A stretch of 49,122 nt of DNA from Loigolactobacillus rennini DSM 20253 (GTDB lineage Bacteria; Bacillota; Bacilli; Lactobacillales; Lactobacillaceae): NCBI RefSeq assembly GCF_001436505.1, contig NZ_AYYI01000023.1:1-49122 (forward strand), in the 5' to 3' direction. The position numbers and the translations under genes were made by a program. Positions within the stretch are counted from its first letter, which is position 1; every line of letters starts with the position of its first letter. Positions 46,974 to 49,122 of the stretch are shown in pieces. The notes under the pieces are model-generated. The model had not been told where the DNA came from and searched no databases. It worked only from the letters and a program-made list of their open reading frames with translations.

Positions 46974-47702
46974 TTAACGTCGCCAACCACCGGTTACATA
47001 AAGCGTTTGTCCGGTTAAATAACTTGCCCCTGACTTTAACAAAGCGCCAACCCAATAAGCAATTTCTGCTGGTTGAGCTAACCGACTGACGGGAATTTCT
47101 TGACGCAATGCCGTCTTTGCTTGTTGATCAAACATTTGGTTCATTTTTGTATCCACTGCTCCTGGTGCAACTACGTTAACTGTAATCCCTAAAGAAGCTA
47201 CTTCACGCGCATATGCATTAACAAAAGCGGACTGAGCACCTTTAACAGTACTATAAGCAACCTCCAACGGACTGCCACTACCACCATAGACCGACCCAAT
47301 AAATACAATGCGTCCTGCGCCACTACGAGCTAGTTTAGCACTTAATCGCTGACAAAGCAGTAATGGCGCTTTAACGTGCATTATCCATAATTGCTCTAAT
47401 TGCGACGCAGATAACTTTTGAAAAAGTCCGTAATAAGTAATGCCAGCAGCAAATACCACGGCATCAACTTGAAATAATTGACTTGTTAGTTGTTGCAGCT
47501 GCCCTGTTTTAGTCAAATCTGCTTGCAATGCAAAAAAATCCTGTTTAGGATACTGTTTGATCAATTGCGTCTGCAATTTTCTTACTGGCCTCGCGTGCTG
47601 AAAATAATGTAAATATAATGACCACCCGTTTGCTGCTAAATGTTGGGTAATGGCCTGCCCAATATCACCAGAAGCCCCGATAATCAGTGCTGCTTTTGCC
47701 AT
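46974..47702 (-). CDS. ymfI: SDR-family oxidoreductase YmfI
   Basis: The protein resembles FabG-type short-chain dehydrogenases. The cofactor motif GASGDIG, the active-site serine in VFIGSVYGGSG, and YSTVKGA are present. YmfI sits with the M16-like genes ymfF and ymfH in a conserved Firmicutes cluster, but its substrate is unknown. The frame is open to 47765, overlapping ymfH. The ATG at 47702 has AGGAG at 9 bases and starts MAKAALIIGASGDIG (242 residues), leaving one base between the genes. Confidence 0.93.
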   Translation of the reverse strand: MAKAALIIGASGDIGQAITQHLAANGWSLYLHYFQHARPVRKLQTQLIKQYPKQDFFALQADLTKTGQLQQLTSQLFQVDAVVFAAGITYYGLFQKLSASQLEQLWIMHVKAPLLLCQRLSAKLARSGAGRIVFIGSVYGGSGSPLEVAYSTVKGAQSAFVNAYAREVASLGITVNVVAPGAVDTKMNQMFDQQAKTALRQEIPVSRLAQPAEIAYWVGALLKSGASYLTGQTLYVTGGWRR

Positions 47703-47703
47703 T

Positions 47704-49011
47704 TTAATCATCTCCTGCACTTTGTGCTTCAATGTGGAAAACACTAAAGGCCTCATGGCGGACAAAGCGGTGCAGGGCAGACTGGATGTCAGCCAACGTT
47801 ATTTCACTGATGATAGGCACTAAATCAAATAAGCTGGCTGTTTCAAAATGATTTCCAGAATAACTATTAGCAATGTATTCTAGACTATTTAATGACTGCA
47901 ATGCACTACCAATCGCTTCTTTTTTTACTAAGGCTAATCGTTTTTCATTTAAATCAGGATTATCAGCAGCATTTTCCAATAATTTAATCACAGCATCTGA
48001 TAATTGCTGTGGATGATCCGTGTCACCGCTAAAAGTTGCAAAATGAAAAGTTCGTTCCATGTCCAGTTCATAACCAAAAGTATCATCCACAATTCCTTGA
48101 TCATACAAGCGCAAATAATTACGTGATGAGTCGCCAAACAACATATCGAACAAAAGATTTAAAGCCGTACGATACTTTAAACCAGCACGATCTTGACTGA
48201 CTGCCGTCAAGCCTTTAATTCCTACAATGCTTTTACCTCGCTGCACTGGTAACTCTGTCACACGGTAAGGAATAATATCATGTCCAGACGCATCTTCTTC
48301 TGGAAATTGACGGTGAATTATAGTCGGTTCAGAGAACGTTTTACGTTGTTGATTAGCACTAACCGCCGTCATAATGGTTTCGGGGTCAAAATGGCCAATC
48401 ACAAATAGGTTCATGTTACTAGGCTGGTAAAATGTTTGATAAGCCGAATATAACTGTGCAGGCGTGATCTGCGCAATAGACTCTACTGTGCCAGCAATAT
48501 CATGATGTATGGGATGTTTAGGGTATAAGTTACCAATAATGCCAAAGAATAAGCGCCAATTAGGATCATCCTCATACATTTCAATTTCTTGACCAATAAT
48601 CCCCTTTTCCTTTGCAACCGAAGCGGCTGTGAAATAAGGTTGCTGAACAAAATCTAATAATGTTAATAAATTAGTTTTTATTTGATTTGTTGCTGAAAAC
48701 AGGTAGCTCGTTCGCGTAAAACTAGTAAATGCATTGGCGCTAGCACCTTGGCGACTAAAAGCCTCAAAAATATCACCATCTTTTTTATCGAACATTTTAT
48801 GTTCCAAAAAGTGGGCAATACCAGCTGGCATTTGGACATAGTCCGACTGCCCCAGCGGGATAAACAAATCATCGATCGAACCATAATTAGTTGTCAATAC
48901 GGCATAGGTTTTATGGTAATCAGCTTTAGGCAATAAAGAGACCGTCAGCCCATTAGGCAATGTTTGCTGATAAAGCGTCTCTCCCAGTAATTGATAATCT
49001 ATTTTTTGCAT
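47704..49011 (-). CDS. ymfH: M16-family zinc peptidase-like protein YmfH
   Basis: The 435-residue protein has the inverted zinc motif HFLEH at residues 67-71, with a downstream glutamate in QEIEMYEDDP, so the metal site looks complete. In Firmicutes YmfH normally pairs with YmfF, the homologous subunit usually lacking the zinc site, as in two-part M16 peptidases. Here the ymfF end overlaps the ymfH start by 13 bases and ymfF itself runs into an insertion sequence. The natural substrate is unknown. Confidence 0.95.
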   Translation of the reverse strand: MQKIDYQLLGETLYQQTLPNGLTVSLLPKADYHKTYAVLTTNYGSIDDLFIPLGQSDYVQMPAGIAHFLEHKMFDKKDGDIFEAFSRQGASANAFTSFTRTSYLFSATNQIKTNLLTLLDFVQQPYFTAASVAKEKGIIGQEIEMYEDDPNWRLFFGIIGNLYPKHPIHHDIAGTVESIAQITPAQLYSAYQTFYQPSNMNLFVIGHFDPETIMTAVSANQQRKTFSEPTIIHRQFPEEDASGHDIIPYRVTELPVQRGKSIVGIKGLTAVSQDRAGLKYRTALNLLFDMLFGDSSRNYLRLYDQGIVDDTFGYELDMERTFHFATFSGDTDHPQQLSDAVIKLLENAADNPDLNEKRLALVKKEAIGSALQSLNSLEYIANSYSGNHFETASLFDLVPIISEITLADIQSALHRFVRHEAFSVFHIEAQSAGDD

Positions 49012-49067
49012 ACTTGTTCACCCCTTTGCTGACTCAAAAAATAAACAGCTTGTAAATTAATTTTTTG
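48999..49067 (-). pseudogene. ymfF: 3' remnant of ymfF, cut by the insertion sequence
   Basis: A frame open from 49067 to a stop at 48999 encodes 22 residues including INLQAVYFL and ending VCKK. I recall a similar strand (L-x-AVYFL) near the C-terminus of YmfF proteins, and ymfF normally precedes ymfH with overlap. The rest, about 400 residues, would lie beyond the insertion sequence or be lost. Confidence 0.7.
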
Positions 49068-49122
49068 GAGAGCGTAAAATATTTTGTGTAAATGCATAAA
49101 AGATTTCTGAATTGTATAGAAA
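49068..49122 (+). mobile_element. End of a multicopy insertion sequence (right contig edge)
   Basis: These 55 bases begin GAGAGCGTAAAAT and match the reverse complement of 1-52 without mismatch. The 55-base reach into the repeat is what a de Bruijn assembly would give with a word length of 55. No transposase sequence is included. Confidence 0.7.

Noticed and set aside
1-49122. CRISPR arrays, tRNA and rRNA genes
   Set aside because: I saw no regularly spaced repeats and no tRNA or rRNA-like sequence; this was a reading by eye, not a model search.

Overview
The window looks like one assembled contig of a low-GC Gram-positive bacterium of the family Lactobacillaceae. I base this on gene content and order (rapZ-glmR-whiA; hprK-lgt-gpsA; the PhoPR-Pst block; prfB-secA-hpf-comF; rny-recA-cinA-pgsA-rodZ-ymfI-ymfH), a ClpP promoter of CtsR type and a SecA without the zinc-finger tail. 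I cannot assign the genus from sequence alone. Almost every gene is on the minus strand. Only clpP, a DsbA-like gene, yigZ and one broken regulator are on the plus strand.

Both ends run into the same repeated sequence in opposite orientation (1-52 and 49068-49122). This is probably the end of a multicopy insertion sequence at which the assembly stopped. At each end it cuts a gene: a bacteriocin immunity gene on the left and the M16 peptidase-like gene ymfF on the right.

Positions 1-1500 are accessory DNA. They hold an intact class IIa (pediocin-like) bacteriocin precursor whose 44-residue core differs from pediocin PA-1, as I remember it, at four positions. Its promoter carries a quorum-sensing type direct repeat (9 bp, 12 bp gap, 9 bp). 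Next comes the 5' stub of its immunity gene, ending in the insertion sequence. Beside it lie an internally deleted IS1380-type transposase and the C-terminal remnant of a CitB/DcuR-type response regulator. This is the most interesting part of the window: a bacteriocin locus apparently broken between toxin and immunity.

Positions 1500-20000 hold housekeeping blocks: an SDR oxidoreductase; stress-regulated clpP; a DsbA-like protein; rapZ-glmR-whiA; the SOS-linked uvrB-uvrA pair; an HD hydrolase; phosphoglucomutase; thioredoxin reductase and a TPR protein; and hprK-lgt-gpsA (carbon control, lipoprotein and phospholipid synthesis).

Positions 20000-31700 hold an envelope-stress type operon (DUF4097 protein, PspC protein, a small membrane protein, YvlD) and the complete phosphate regulon phoP-phoR-pstS-pstC-pstA-pstB-pstB-phoU, preceded by a PDZ membrane protein. 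Positions 31900-49000 hold prfB with its programmed frameshift, secA, hpf, comFA-comFC, yigZ, tagO, rny, recA, cinA, pgsA, rodZ, ymfI and ymfH. These cover protein export, ribosome hibernation, DNA uptake, wall polymer initiation, RNA decay, recombination and membrane lipid synthesis.

Several imperfect copies of one GGGCTG-type hairpin are scattered between genes, and a nested 111-base hairpin follows phoU.
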